64,000 nt of DNA from Rs1 sp038900335. GTDB lineage: Bacteria; Pseudomonadota; Gammaproteobacteria; Pseudomonadales; Balneatricaceae. The stretch is taken from the NCBI GenBank assembly GCA_038900335.1, contig JBBMRB010000017.1, forward strand, positions 1 through 64,000. The letters are read 5' to 3'. Position numbers and translations under genes: made by a program. Shown one piece after another: positions 16,548-26,408 of the stretch; within the stretch, counting starts at the first letter, position 1, and each line of letters begins with the position of its first letter. Under the pieces are notes generated by a model. It did no database searches and was not told where the DNA came from. It worked only from the letters and a program-made list of their open reading frames with translations.

Positions 16548-18827
16548 TTAGTGTTTACTCTGCTCTATATGTAGCAATAATTTTTGACATATCTCTCTTA
16601 ACTCTTTTACTAGTGAGCGGTATCCCGATATTTTAAATTTTGTTAAAACATCAGCTAAACAGTAGTGCTGATAAAAATAGCACTCTACTAACTGCAGCTC
16701 CCGTGTATTTAAAAAGTTATCTCGACATTGCTTTAATCTATCTTTAAGCACTGCACATAAAATGTAATCGATGCTTTCTAGTGACCTATGATGATAAGCA
16801 AATGCAGCTAATTGAGAAAGACACCATTGATAATACTGCGAGTTATTTCGTAATAATTCACTGTGCGATAAAGTCTTATTCTTTAATGTAATACCTTGAT
16901 CAACATTAAAGTTAGGATTGAGCCGCTGCTGTTGATAGCCAAATTTAATCACGAAATTTTGTTCCAACTCAGTGATAAAGCCATCATTAATATGCAGAGG
17001 TTTCAGCGCAAGAGCCGAATAACTGGCGCTAATAGTATCTAGCTGATTACCTATTCTAACCATCCTAAAATTCATTTTTTGCCAAAAAGCAGTCACCTCT
17101 TGCTGCAGTGAATAACTGGTAGCTAAGTAGTGGTACTCACGCTTAATACACCACGCTTCAATATCCGTTAATAACTTACTCGCTAATTTAGCACGCCTAA
17201 ATTGACTATCAGTCGCGATACGCACAATGCGTGCTATTTTAAAATGCTGCGCTTGTATAAAACCTTCTTGAGCAATTAATATCTGAGGCACTAAATTACC
17301 TTTAGGGCGCCTTAACCCTAGGTACATAGCTTGCGCTAAATCAGCTCCATTCATACCTTGCTCATCTTCTGCAAAATCACTGATCACACCTTCTTCAGCG
17401 ACTAGGCACACAGCTCTAACTTGTACCTTTTCATCTATTACTAGGGCGCTGTTGCGATTGTCAGTATCTATTTGCGTTTCACACGCTAACCACAAGTGTA
17501 GATTAGGGCTATCCAATATCAGCCTTAAGTCACCCGGTGTCGTACGATAATGCGCTTGCGATAGCAAGCTATACACTTGTTGCAGTAAGCGCGGCTGTGC
17601 TAATAATTGCACTGAGTTTACTTTAATGATGCTTATTGGTTTAGCTTGCTGTGTTTTACACGGCAAAGATAAACCTGACTGATCAACACAAACGGCTGGC
17701 ACATTTAAAAACAATAAACTGTTGAGCCAATTCTCTAGCGGATCATTCGCTGCCCACCTCATTGGGTAATTAAGCTGAAAAAAATGATATGGCTTGTCAC
17801 GCCGCTGTAGATATTGATGAAACTTTAATGCAAACCCCTGCCCTGTGCCTTCGTAGCCCTGCGTGGTGGTTGCAAATATAACTTGGGGGAATTTTTTAGT
17901 GAGCCTAATTAGCATATCGACACTAATCCCCGCTGCTTCATCTACGAGTAAGAGAGCATCTTTGACGACATCATCACTCAACGCCAATAAATCGATACAG
18001 CGGCTAAAAAGTAGTGGTCGTTGAGCGTACTTTTGCACTTGCTCTACTGCTAAAGGCTCAGCAGCCGTGAGATATACAGCGCGATTAATGAAATGCTTCG
18101 CTATCACTGCCAAAGCGACTGATTTACCACGACCACGTGCAGCGCTGATAACGACAGCGGCTGATTGATGCCTGGCAAGAAACGCCAAACATTGCTCAAC
18201 AACGCTCTGTTGATCACGCTTTGCCCTTGCTAGATATTGGGAAAACGCTTGATTGCCAGTAGTTGCTATCGGTATAGGGTTTTTAATATAATCGGTATTT
18301 GATGTTGCTTGTGAGATAATATGATTAATATTAAGTGCGTAGTAACGATACAAGCAGCGCTGTAACCATGCGAGAAAATGCTGACTTACATCCTGTTGTT
18401 GATAAGGTGGGGCGATTAGCTTTTTCGTTTCGCTATCTTGCCAATAACGCCATTGTACTTGCCCTGGCGTCACAAATATTAAGATCCCGCCACTACACAG
18501 TGTTCCGCTAATCTGCGCTAAACAATCAGGATTAACACCGCTAAAACCATCAAATACAACACAGTCAAACTCTGTACCTAAATGCTTAACAGCATCCTTC
18601 GCTACAATTTGAGTACCACATAAGTGATTATCAAAACTTGTATTAAACGTTGAATCTATTGTGAGCTTATCTGTTATTAATATACTGTTTAATGAGCACA
18701 AACGAGATTTTAATACTTTTAGCTGCTGATAACACCATAACTGCTCGCCATTTAACCATAATAAATGGCGATGCCCTGCAAGCAAGGCTGCCTGTTGAAG
18801 ACGATCAAACGTGTGCTCTAAACTCAT
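16548..18827 (-). CDS. tmcA: tRNA(Met) cytidine acetyltransferase TmcA
   Basis: 759 residues. TmcA makes N4-acetylcytidine at the wobble base of elongator tRNA-Met using acetyl-CoA and ATP. Domains in order: an N-terminal DUF1726 domain (to about 190), a helicase-like ATPase with Walker A AARGRGKS (about 229-236) and Walker B LLVDEAAG (about 293-300), a GNAT acetyltransferase (ARIVRIATDSQFRRAKLASK, about 530-620) and a C-terminal tRNA-binding tail. The length fits the family. It lies 18 bases after a PAS histidine kinase gene and before DUF3820, all on the minus strand. The Shine-Dalgarno is poor, which suggests translational coupling to the kinase gene. Confidence 0.95.
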   Translation of the reverse strand: MSLEHTFDRLQQAALLAGHRHLLWLNGEQLWCYQQLKVLKSRLCSLNSILITDKLTIDSTFNTSFDNHLCGTQIVAKDAVKHLGTEFDCVVFDGFSGVNPDCLAQISGTLCSGGILIFVTPGQVQWRYWQDSETKKLIAPPYQQQDVSQHFLAWLQRCLYRYYALNINHIISQATSNTDYIKNPIPIATTGNQAFSQYLARAKRDQQSVVEQCLAFLARHQSAAVVISAARGRGKSVALAVIAKHFINRAVYLTAAEPLAVEQVQKYAQRPLLFSRCIDLLALSDDVVKDALLLVDEAAGISVDMLIRLTKKFPQVIFATTTQGYEGTGQGFALKFHQYLQRRDKPYHFFQLNYPMRWAANDPLENWLNSLLFLNVPAVCVDQSGLSLPCKTQQAKPISIIKVNSVQLLAQPRLLQQVYSLLSQAHYRTTPGDLRLILDSPNLHLWLACETQIDTDNRNSALVIDEKVQVRAVCLVAEEGVISDFAEDEQGMNGADLAQAMYLGLRRPKGNLVPQILIAQEGFIQAQHFKIARIVRIATDSQFRRAKLASKLLTDIEAWCIKREYHYLATSYSLQQEVTAFWQKMNFRMVRIGNQLDTISASYSALALKPLHINDGFITELEQNFVIKFGYQQQRLNPNFNVDQGITLKNKTLSHSELLRNNSQYYQWCLSQLAAFAYHHRSLESIDYILCAVLKDRLKQCRDNFLNTRELQLVECYFYQHYCLADVLTKFKISGYRSLVKELREICQKLLLHIEQSKH

Positions 18828-18845
18828 CTCACAGCACTATCATTA

Positions 18846-20303
18846 TTAATCTAACATGAGTTGGATAAAGAACTTAGTGCCATTTTCTTCATCAGAAGTT
18901 ACTGCCATTTGACCTTGATGCTGATCAGTAACGATGAAGTGTGAAAACGATAAGCGTTTCTTGGTATCGACATCGCGCTGTGGCTGGATCACACTCAGTG
19001 CCGGCTCAAAAATACTCATCTGCTCTTCATCGCTGAGCGTGGCGCCATTGTGAGCGAGGCAAATCCACAGCCCATCGGCTTCATGGGTAACGCTGATATT
19101 AATACGTGCTTGTTGCTCATTACCACCTTTTTCCTCTAACGCATAACAAGCGTGGCGAATAATATTCAAGAACACTTGCTGCAGCTCGGTAGGGTAACAA
19201 TTTAGCAGTGGAAGATCCGGTTGATAATCGCGTACGATGTCAATATCGTCGAAACTTAAGCCACCTGATAACACCAACATATCTTTTGCTAGTGTGACTG
19301 AGTTTTCCAATAATTGTTTAACATTTTCCGCTTGTTTTTGCTCACTGCGACCGCGAGCAAAACTCAATAAATTTTTAACAACAGAGGCCACTGTATCTGC
19401 ACGTTTTGAGGCATCGCTTAACAACACATTGAGCTTGTCAACATCTTGGGCAACCACTGGTTTATTATCATGCTTTGACAATAACTGCTGAAAGCTTTGT
19501 AAATCTAATAACATACCCTGTAATGGAGTATTAATATCATGCGCCATTGCTGATGCAAGCTCGGTCACTGACGCTATTTTTTCGTTTTGTACTAACATAT
19601 TCTCAGCTTGTTTTTGCTTAGATACATCATTGACTAGAATAACCACACCTTTATTTTTACTGCCCTTTAACGGAAATAAGGTGACATCGTAATAGTGGAT
19701 CCCGCGCTGTCTATGAGGATATGTAAAGGACTCCTCATCTGCCATCACTTTTTCTACTTGCTCCCAACTCAATACTATTTCAGGATAAACTTGCCACAAG
19801 TTATTACCAACGGCTGAAGTTGCTGCTATACCTGAAAGCTCTTCTGCTTTTTCGTTCCAATGGGTAATATCACCCTTCTCATCCAAGCTCACTAACACCA
19901 GCGGCATTGATGCTAAAATATTTTTTATATAATATTCTGAATTTAATAAGCGCTGAGTGGTTGTTAGGTGCTTAGTCACCTCATCTTCGAGCTGTCTGTT
20001 CGCATCGACAAGGTGAGTATTTGTTTTATCTAATGACGCGGTTCTTTCTATAACGCGTACTTCTAACTCTTCACGAATAGTATTTAACTGATTGTTGGAC
20101 TTTGCAATACGTCGATGCGCTAAAAACAGATTGAGGATCACGACACCCAAAATAATAATAAGCGTACCGCTGCTCCAGTTGGCAACATACTGCCAATTGG
20201 TACTGCCATTTTCATCTTTAAAGACGCCTTGTATATCCGTCATTGCAATAATCATCGCAACGCAGGAAACCAGTATTAAAATGCTAACAACCCATTTTTT
20301 CAT
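18846..20303 (-). CDS. PAS-domain sensor histidine kinase with eroded ATP-binding boxes
   Basis: 485 residues from ATG at 20303; the longer frame begins at a TTG without support. Two membrane helices (about 3-22 and 40-58) flank a short periplasmic loop. A coiled coil (65-115), a PAS domain (about 120-240, LASMPLVLVSLDEKGDITHW) and a dimerisation helix with the His of SAMAHDINTPLQGM follow. The ATPase domain is unusual: the N box is NIIRHACYA instead of NxxxNA, the G1 box reads AHNGATL where DNGxG is expected, and no GxG G2 box is visible before SFSHFIV. Kinase activity is doubtful; a phosphatase or signalling-scaffold role is possible. An 8-base inverted repeat lies 30 bases upstream. Confidence 0.85.
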   Translation of the reverse strand: MKKWVVSILILVSCVAMIIAMTDIQGVFKDENGSTNWQYVANWSSGTLIIILGVVILNLFLAHRRIAKSNNQLNTIREELEVRVIERTASLDKTNTHLVDANRQLEDEVTKHLTTTQRLLNSEYYIKNILASMPLVLVSLDEKGDITHWNEKAEELSGIAATSAVGNNLWQVYPEIVLSWEQVEKVMADEESFTYPHRQRGIHYYDVTLFPLKGSKNKGVVILVNDVSKQKQAENMLVQNEKIASVTELASAMAHDINTPLQGMLLDLQSFQQLLSKHDNKPVVAQDVDKLNVLLSDASKRADTVASVVKNLLSFARGRSEQKQAENVKQLLENSVTLAKDMLVLSGGLSFDDIDIVRDYQPDLPLLNCYPTELQQVFLNIIRHACYALEEKGGNEQQARINISVTHEADGLWICLAHNGATLSDEEQMSIFEPALSVIQPQRDVDTKKRLSFSHFIVTDQHQGQMAVTSDEENGTKFFIQLMLD

Positions 20304-20332
20304 CTTATTGTATACTCTATAATTGGCTTGGT

Positions 20333-20351
20333 AATGCAATGATATTGCATT
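20333..20351. promoter_or_regulatory. Perfect inverted repeat upstream of the PAS kinase
   Basis: AATGCAAT (20333-20340) and ATTGCATT (20344-20351) are perfect inverted repeats around GAT, ending 30 bases before the kinase start. The position suits an operator or a hairpin in the 5' leader. Confidence 0.4.
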
Positions 20352-20523
20352 GTATGCCTAGTGTGATTAGCTGTTATAAACAGCCGGTAATTATAACGAT
20401 TTTACAAAAACTTGTTATATGCTTTTATGGCTAGCGCACGATATTTTAATATTGCTCAGTAAACGCACCAAGCTGTTGATTGCAAATTGATCGATAGTTA
20501 GCGATCCGTGTTTATTGCCGCTT

Positions 20524-23500
20524 TTAACTGGGCTTAACTTCTTTACTCGTCACTACCTGTTTTTGATGAGGCTTACGACCAGCAATCACTGGCAACAGCG
20601 CTCTAAGCGACGGCCACTGTCGATCACCTATTACTAATAAGCAGGGAGTTAGGAACAGCGTGAGCACGGTTGCAAAGCTCAAACCACCAGCAATAGTACT
20701 TGACAGTTGAGTCCACCACTGTGTAGATGGTGCGCCAAAACTAATTTGCCGATTAATAAGATCAACGTTCATCGCCAACACCATCGGCATTAAGCCTAAC
20801 ACCGTCGTTACTGCCGTTAGCAACACCGGCCTCATCCTAATACTGCCCGTTCTTAATGCCGCATCAATTGGAGAGTAGCCTGCAGCTTTAAGTTCATTAT
20901 AAAAATCAATCAAAACGATATTATTATTAACAACTATACCCGCTAGGGCGATAATACCAACGCCTCCCATCACGATACCAAATGGCTGGCCTGTCATCAT
21001 CAACCCTAACAAAACGCCTGCTGTTGAAAACACAATGGCCGATAATACCAATAGCGATTGATAAATATTATTAAACTGGGTGACCAGTATTAAGAACATC
21101 AAGAAAATGGCGATAGAAAAAGCTTTACTTAAAAACGCACCAGTCTCTTGCTGTTGCTCATCTTCACCTTTAAACTCAATTCTTATCTGTGGGTCAAATG
21201 TTAACAGCTTCAGCTTTTTAGCCATTTCTTGCACTTTAGCACTCACTAATACCCCCTCAGCCACTTCCGCTTGTATAGTAATAACACGACGGCTATCTGT
21301 ACGATTAATTTCACCTGTTTTATTGGCTGGGATTAATTGGACAAAATTACTTAAAGGCACAAGGCCAGAGCTTGTTAATAGCTGTAATTGCATCAGCTGA
21401 TCTAAATTTCGTTTTTCTTTTGGGAAACGCAATCGAATATCGACCTCATCATCGGCGCTCTCTGGGCGATAATCCGATAATTTAATACCGTTGGTGATCA
21501 TTTTGACAGCTTCACCAACCATTGCCACATTAGCGCCATATCTTGCTGCTTGTTCACGATTGACAATGATTCGCCATTCTATGCCCGCTAGCGGCTTATT
21601 ATCTTCAACCGCAACAAAACCACCGACTTGCGTCATTAAATGCTGAATATCATCCACTGCCTTAAAAATTTTATCGCCATCAAGTCCACTGACATGTAGC
21701 TCAAACGGCTTACCGGAGGACGGTCCTGTATCTGCTTTTCGTGGCTCGACAACAATCCCTGGTATATCTGCAGTGTGCTCTGTCATTTGCTGCAATATTT
21801 CAGTCGCTGATTGACGGGTATCCCAATCATCAAGTTGAAATTGGATAACGGCGATAGTGTCTGCGCTCGCATCATTACCCGCTTGATTAAAGCTTCTTGC
21901 ATATAGCGACTTATAGCCGGAGATAGTGCTGACTTTTGCTTCGACTTTACGCAGTAACTGATCTTTATCATCAATCGATAATTCACCGCGTGCATGCACA
22001 TTAATCAATACCATATCGGGTTCTACATCAGGGAAAAATTCGACGCCTTTACCTATTTGAGTATAGGCAAAAACAGTCGCCGCAATAAATAGCATCGTAA
22101 TCATTAACGTTATCACTGGGGCTTTCAAAGCCCTAGTTAGCACTCTTTGATACTGGCGATTAAATTGGCTAGTTGGTAATTGATACTCATCGACATCAAC
22201 TTTTGGTTTAGCCTGCTTTGAGCCAAACACAGCACCTAGTACGGGTATAAAAATCAGCGCCATAAACAAAGAAGCGGTTAAGCAAATAAGTACTGTTGCA
22301 GGTAGATATTTCATGAACTGGCCAATAACGCCTGGCCAAAACATCAACGGCATAAAGACCACGAGTGTCGTCAATGTTCCGGCGATGACCGGCCATGCCA
22401 TCTTAGATGCAGCGTAGTTAAATGCCTCTTTTGCGCTAACACCTTGGCTTTGCCGACGCTCTGCTAATTCCGCAATAACAATGGCACCATCAACCAGCAT
22501 ACCAACGACAAGAATCAAACTAAACAACACGACTATATTTAAGGTAAAACCAATGCTGTTTAAGACCATCATACTCGCCAGAAAAGAGCCGGGAATAGCA
22601 AGGCCTACCAATAGCGAAGCCCTTAGCCCCATCACTGCTAACACGACGACCATCACTAAAATGATAGCGCTCAACACATTATTCATCAGATCTCGAAGCA
22701 TTTCTTTGATTTGAATAGACTGATCTAGAATATAGTCGTAATGAAGCCCTTGTGGCCAAAAAGCAGAGCGCTCGCTGACAATTGCCTGCACCTGCTCTAT
22801 GGTATCAATAATATTAGCGCCGACTTGTTTTTTTACCTCTAGCACTAATGTTGATTGGCCATTGACTCGCGCATAGCCATCACTGTCTTTAAAGGTTAAT
22901 TTAACCTTCGCTACATCCGCTAACGTAACGACAGTATCATTTGATGATTTAATTGGCATCGTCAGCATATCCTCTATATTTTCGACAACACCTGGTACTT
23001 TAAGTACTTGTCGGCCATTTCCTGAGTCAACAGCACCTGCGGCGACAAGCTGGTTATTTTGCGCAACTGTATTGATAATGGCATTAAAATCTAACTGATA
23101 AGACTCTAGTGTTTGCGGCTCGACAGTGATTTCCATTTGCTCTTCTCGCTCACCACCGATTTCCACCTCTAATACGCCATTTACACCTTCAATTTGCTCT
23201 TTTAAATCTTTGGCAATTTTTAACATTGCACGCTCAGAAACACTGCCCGACAAGGCAATATTTAACACCGGAAACAATGCCACATTGACTTCGTTAATCG
23301 ATGGCTCGTCCGCTCCATCTGGAAGCTCAGACTTAGCAATATCGACCTTTTCTCGCACATCTAAAAGTGCTTTATCACTATCAAAACCTGCTTCAAACTC
23401 TAGCACCACTGATGCGTGGCCCTCAGCGCCTGTAGAGCGCATTTCTTTAATACCTTCTATCGTTTTGAGCTCTTTTTCCATCGGCCTAACGAGCAGCCTT

Positions 23501-23685
23501 ACAGCATCATCAGGTGATATACCATTGTAAGTAATAGAGACATAAATAATAGGAATAGCCACATCGGGATCAGCCTCTTTAGGGATGCTAAAAAAAGCGG
23601 CACTACCACTGATCAATAAAAATAATAATATTAATATAATAGTGCGTGAGCGATCGATCGCAGCAGTAATTATTGCATTAATCAT
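20524..23685 (-). CDS. RND efflux transporter permease subunit (HAE1-like)
   Basis: 1053 residues, the usual length of an AcrB-type pump. It shows the N-terminal helix, porter domains and two six-helix blocks. TM4 carries VVGMLVDGAIVIAELAERR with one aspartate where AcrB has two, and TM10 carries LAGIVVNNNIVLIDFY. The early segment SGISPDD-like (YNGISPDDAVRLLVRPMEKEL) and the internal repeat are typical. It would pump hydrophobic compounds out across both membranes with an adaptor and an outer-membrane channel. Its start overlaps the end of the adaptor gene by eight bases and AAGG lies nine bases upstream. No outer-membrane partner gene is adjacent; the TolC protein at 37378 is a possible partner. 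Substrates unknown. Confidence 0.95.
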   Translation of the reverse strand: MINAIITAAIDRSRTIILILLFLLISGSAAFFSIPKEADPDVAIPIIYVSITYNGISPDDAVRLLVRPMEKELKTIEGIKEMRSTGAEGHASVVLEFEAGFDSDKALLDVREKVDIAKSELPDGADEPSINEVNVALFPVLNIALSGSVSERAMLKIAKDLKEQIEGVNGVLEVEIGGEREEQMEITVEPQTLESYQLDFNAIINTVAQNNQLVAAGAVDSGNGRQVLKVPGVVENIEDMLTMPIKSSNDTVVTLADVAKVKLTFKDSDGYARVNGQSTLVLEVKKQVGANIIDTIEQVQAIVSERSAFWPQGLHYDYILDQSIQIKEMLRDLMNNVLSAIILVMVVVLAVMGLRASLLVGLAIPGSFLASMMVLNSIGFTLNIVVLFSLILVVGMLVDGAIVIAELAERRQSQGVSAKEAFNYAASKMAWPVIAGTLTTLVVFMPLMFWPGVIGQFMKYLPATVLICLTASLFMALIFIPVLGAVFGSKQAKPKVDVDEYQLPTSQFNRQYQRVLTRALKAPVITLMITMLFIAATVFAYTQIGKGVEFFPDVEPDMVLINVHARGELSIDDKDQLLRKVEAKVSTISGYKSLYARSFNQAGNDASADTIAVIQFQLDDWDTRQSATEILQQMTEHTADIPGIVVEPRKADTGPSSGKPFELHVSGLDGDKIFKAVDDIQHLMTQVGGFVAVEDNKPLAGIEWRIIVNREQAARYGANVAMVGEAVKMITNGIKLSDYRPESADDEVDIRLRFPKEKRNLDQLMQLQLLTSSGLVPLSNFVQLIPANKTGEINRTDSRRVITIQAEVAEGVLVSAKVQEMAKKLKLLTFDPQIRIEFKGEDEQQQETGAFLSKAFSIAIFLMFLILVTQFNNIYQSLLVLSAIVFSTAGVLLGLMMTGQPFGIVMGGVGIIALAGIVVNNNIVLIDFYNELKAAGYSPIDAALRTGSIRMRPVLLTAVTTVLGLMPMVLAMNVDLINRQISFGAPSTQWWTQLSSTIAGGLSFATVLTLFLTPCLLVIGDRQWPSLRALLPVIAGRKPHQKQVVTSKEVKPS

Positions 23686-24784
23686 TTGCCGATACCTTAG
23701 TAACTATAGCGACATCAGCGGCATTAATATCCTCTATTATCGGCTCAACTATCTGTCCATCACTGACAAAATCTTTACCTTGAGTGATCACCTGAGCATC
23801 GTGATCTAAACCCGATAACCAAAAACCATTGCCATCCGTTCTTATCATTTGCACATCGACAGTTTTTACTCGCTGCCCTGGTGTCACTATTTTTATTTGT
23901 AGATTACCGCTAACGGCTAAACCCAGAGCAGAACTTGGCAATAGATGCCCTTGTTGTGAGCCCAGTGGAATTTTAAGCGACGCCGTTAACCCAGCAAAAC
24001 GCTGCAGTTTAGGGTTGTCAACACTGACTTCAACCCTATAGCTGCGCGTTACAGAATCTGCTACTCGTGAGATATAAGTTAACTTACCAAATGTTGCTAA
24101 GCCATTACTTAAATTTACTGCCACTCTTTCATTAAGCTGTAAGTTAGCTGAGTTCTGCTGTGGCAACTGCCCTGTGACTTTTAATAGGCGATCATCAACT
24201 AACGTTCCTATAATATCGCCTTTTTGTAGATAATCGCCTATTTCAACATTGCGGCTATTCAATACACCATTAAAAGGAGAATAAACATTAGCACTATCAA
24301 CTTCGTGCTCAATAACAGCCAAATCAGCTTGCGCACTACTTAAAAGCACTTGGTCTTCAATCACCTTGTTATCGGCGATTAGGCCTCTTTTTTTAAGTTT
24401 TGTAGTCGCTGATAAATCATTACTCGCCTGTTTAACAAGCGCCTTAGCTTTGGCTAATTGTTTTAAGCGATAATCAGCAGATAGGGTAACAAGTGATACC
24501 CCTTGTTCAACTCTTTGCCCTTGCGATACCGGTAAATTTGCAACGCGCCCATCTACCTCTACCTTAATGTCGACAACACGGTTCGCTTCGACCTGCCCCT
24601 GTAATGTCACAAAGCGCTGCACCGTTTTAACTTTTGAATTAAGCACCGATACTTTCATGATTTGTTCGACAGTTTGTGCATCACTTTTTATTGTCTTATC
24701 TGAGCTGTCACTTGCGACGCCCGAAATCATCCAAACGGCTAGTACCAATACAACAATCAAAGCCGATAACATTGATTTATTCAT
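23678..24784 (-). CDS. RND efflux periplasmic adaptor (membrane fusion protein)
   Basis: 368 residues. An N-terminal membrane anchor or signal (about 5-24) is followed by the adaptor core: RFVTLQGQVEANRVVDIKVE, the lipoyl half-motif GRVANLPVSQGQRVEQG, a short coiled-coil hairpin (about 100-150), the second half-motif SPFNGVLNSRNVEIGDYLQKG and a beta barrel ending VITQGKDFVSDGQIV. It links the RND pump to an outer-membrane channel. It is the first gene of the pair and shares eight bases with the pump gene. ATG follows TAAAG closely. Confidence 0.93.
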   Translation of the reverse strand: MNKSMLSALIVVLVLAVWMISGVASDSSDKTIKSDAQTVEQIMKVSVLNSKVKTVQRFVTLQGQVEANRVVDIKVEVDGRVANLPVSQGQRVEQGVSLVTLSADYRLKQLAKAKALVKQASNDLSATTKLKKRGLIADNKVIEDQVLLSSAQADLAVIEHEVDSANVYSPFNGVLNSRNVEIGDYLQKGDIIGTLVDDRLLKVTGQLPQQNSANLQLNERVAVNLSNGLATFGKLTYISRVADSVTRSYRVEVSVDNPKLQRFAGLTASLKIPLGSQQGHLLPSSALGLAVSGNLQIKIVTPGQRVKTVDVQMIRTDGNGFWLSGLDHDAQVITQGKDFVSDGQIVEPIIEDINAADVAIVTKVSAND

Positions 24785-25234
24785 TCTTTAAAGTCTCAAC
24801 ATTTTAATTTTACAACAATGCAAATAGGTGAAGTGGTCAGTTATAGATACCCCAAACAAACACATTAGACGCTAAGCTTTTGTTACTGGATTGATATCGA
24901 TCTATATATTAGCTTGTTTTAGCTGTTAAAACATTAGACAACACGACTGTCACTGCTTTTCATCATTTATTTTCTTTGAGTTTATTATAGGTAAAGTATC
25001 GTCTTAAAAATGATGACGTGTTAATCATTAAAGCGAATAGCCAGAATTAATATGAAATTAACACTCGCCCTAGGTGTGATAAAAAATAGCTATATCTGAT
25101 TGTTCAGCTTAAAATATCCTCGTACATGGCTAAACAGCTGGACATTAATTTTTCTTTACGCAAAAATCGACTAACAACAGATACACAGCAAAGAAATAGT
25201 AAACTCTAATAATAATATTAACGAGGTACATACT
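24785..25234. other. 450-base divergent intergenic region
   Basis: A spacer between the divergent RND adaptor gene and the dctP-like gene. I see no gene, RNA or strong hairpin. TTAATCATTAA (25021-25031) is a short palindrome. Promoters for both directions must lie here but I cannot place them with confidence. Confidence 0.5.
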
Positions 25235-26242
25235 TTGAAATTCAATAAATTAGCTCTAACGTCTGCCATCATCATTGGCGGCTTATCAATACAAGCGAGC
25301 GCTGCTACACAATGGAACGTCTCTCTTTGGGGTAAACCACGCGCATTTACCGAGCACGTTGAAAAACTAGCACAACTCGTTGACCAAAAAACTAACGGCG
25401 ATTTCAAGCTAAACATTTCCTATGGCGGCCTATCAAAAAACAAAGAAAACCTTGATGGCATCTCAATTGGCGCTTTCGAAATGGCGCAGTTTTGTGCCGG
25501 TTACCATCGTGATAAAAACCCGACAATCACTGTTCTAGAGCTACCTTTCTTAGGCGTATCAAGCCTAGAGGAAGAAGCCAAAATATCTATGGCGCTCTAT
25601 AAACACCCCGCTGTCGTAAAAGACCTTGCACGTTGGAATGCAACATTGTTAATGCCATCGCCACTTCCACAATATAATATTATTGGTGTGGGTGATGCAC
25701 CGAAAAACGTTAATGATTTTGCCAACATCCGCATCAGAGCAACAGGTGGCATAGGCCAAGCTCTTGCGAGTATCAACGCAGTACCCACATCAGTGACAGC
25801 CACTGAAGTTAGAACAGCACTTGATTCAGGGGTTATTTCAGCGGTTGCTTTCGCACCACATGCGCACATGTCTTTTGGTACCACATCTTCTGCTAAATGG
25901 TGGACCTCTAATTTAAACCCAGGCACCGTAAACTGCCCTGTTGTTGTCAATACGGATGCACTAGCTGATTTAAGTGAATCTAACCGAGCTGCTCTTTTAG
26001 GTTCTGTTGATGAGTCTATTGCACAATATATTTCTAATTATGAAAACAAAACAATGAGTAAATGGTACCCATTGTTAGATGAGAAGAAAATTCAGAAAGT
26101 TACTTTTTCTGATGAAGAATTAGCACAGTTCAAGGAAATTGCAGCCGCGCCAATTCGCGAGCAATGGATTAAAGACATGAGTGCGAAAAACATCCCAGCA
26201 CAAGAGCTATACGACTTTGTTAGCGCTATGATTGCTAAGTAA
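25235..26242 (+). CDS. dctP: TRAP transporter substrate-binding protein, DctP family
   Basis: 335 residues. It begins with TTG, supported by GAGG eight bases upstream and an immediate signal peptide (MKFNKLALTSAIIIGGLSIQ, cleavage after ASA). The mature part starts ATQWNVSLWGKPRAFTEHVE and contains FANIRIRATGGIGQAL, where the conserved Arg of DctP proteins contacts the substrate carboxylate, and PVVVNTDALADLSES. It captures an organic acid in the periplasm for the DctQM permease encoded downstream. The substrate cannot be told. It is separated from dctQ by 166 bases that include a terminator-like hairpin, which would favour excess binding protein. Confidence 0.92.
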   Translation: MKFNKLALTSAIIIGGLSIQASAATQWNVSLWGKPRAFTEHVEKLAQLVDQKTNGDFKLNISYGGLSKNKENLDGISIGAFEMAQFCAGYHRDKNPTITVLELPFLGVSSLEEEAKISMALYKHPAVVKDLARWNATLLMPSPLPQYNIIGVGDAPKNVNDFANIRIRATGGIGQALASINAVPTSVTATEVRTALDSGVISAVAFAPHAHMSFGTTSSAKWWTSNLNPGTVNCPVVVNTDALADLSESNRAALLGSVDESIAQYISNYENKTMSKWYPLLDEKKIQKVTFSDEELAQFKEIAAAPIREQWIKDMSAKNIPAQELYDFVSAMIAK

Positions 26243-26350
26243 TTCGCTTTATAGCGGTTAAAAAAGGCGTCTGATAATAAATTATACGCGCGATACCACC
26301 ACTGAGTATCTAGCTTATAAACCTGCTACTTATTATTTCGCCACGATAAA

Positions 26351-26390
26351 AAAGCCCTTTTAATATTATTTAACAGGGCTTTATTTTTTA
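26351..26390 (+). terminator. Terminator-like hairpin between dctP and dctQ
   Basis: AAAGCCCT (26351-26358) and AGGGCTTT (26375-26382) pair perfectly around a 16-base AT loop and are followed by ATTTTTTA. Position inside the TRAP operon suggests partial termination after dctP. Confidence 0.65.
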
Positions 26391-26408
26391 ATTTTATTTG
26401 GAGTTTTT

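Noticed and set aside
23126..23530. Open frame of 134 codons antisense to the RND pump gene
   Set aside because: Ser- and Ile-rich translation typical of a shadow frame; the minus-strand frame is a clear transporter.
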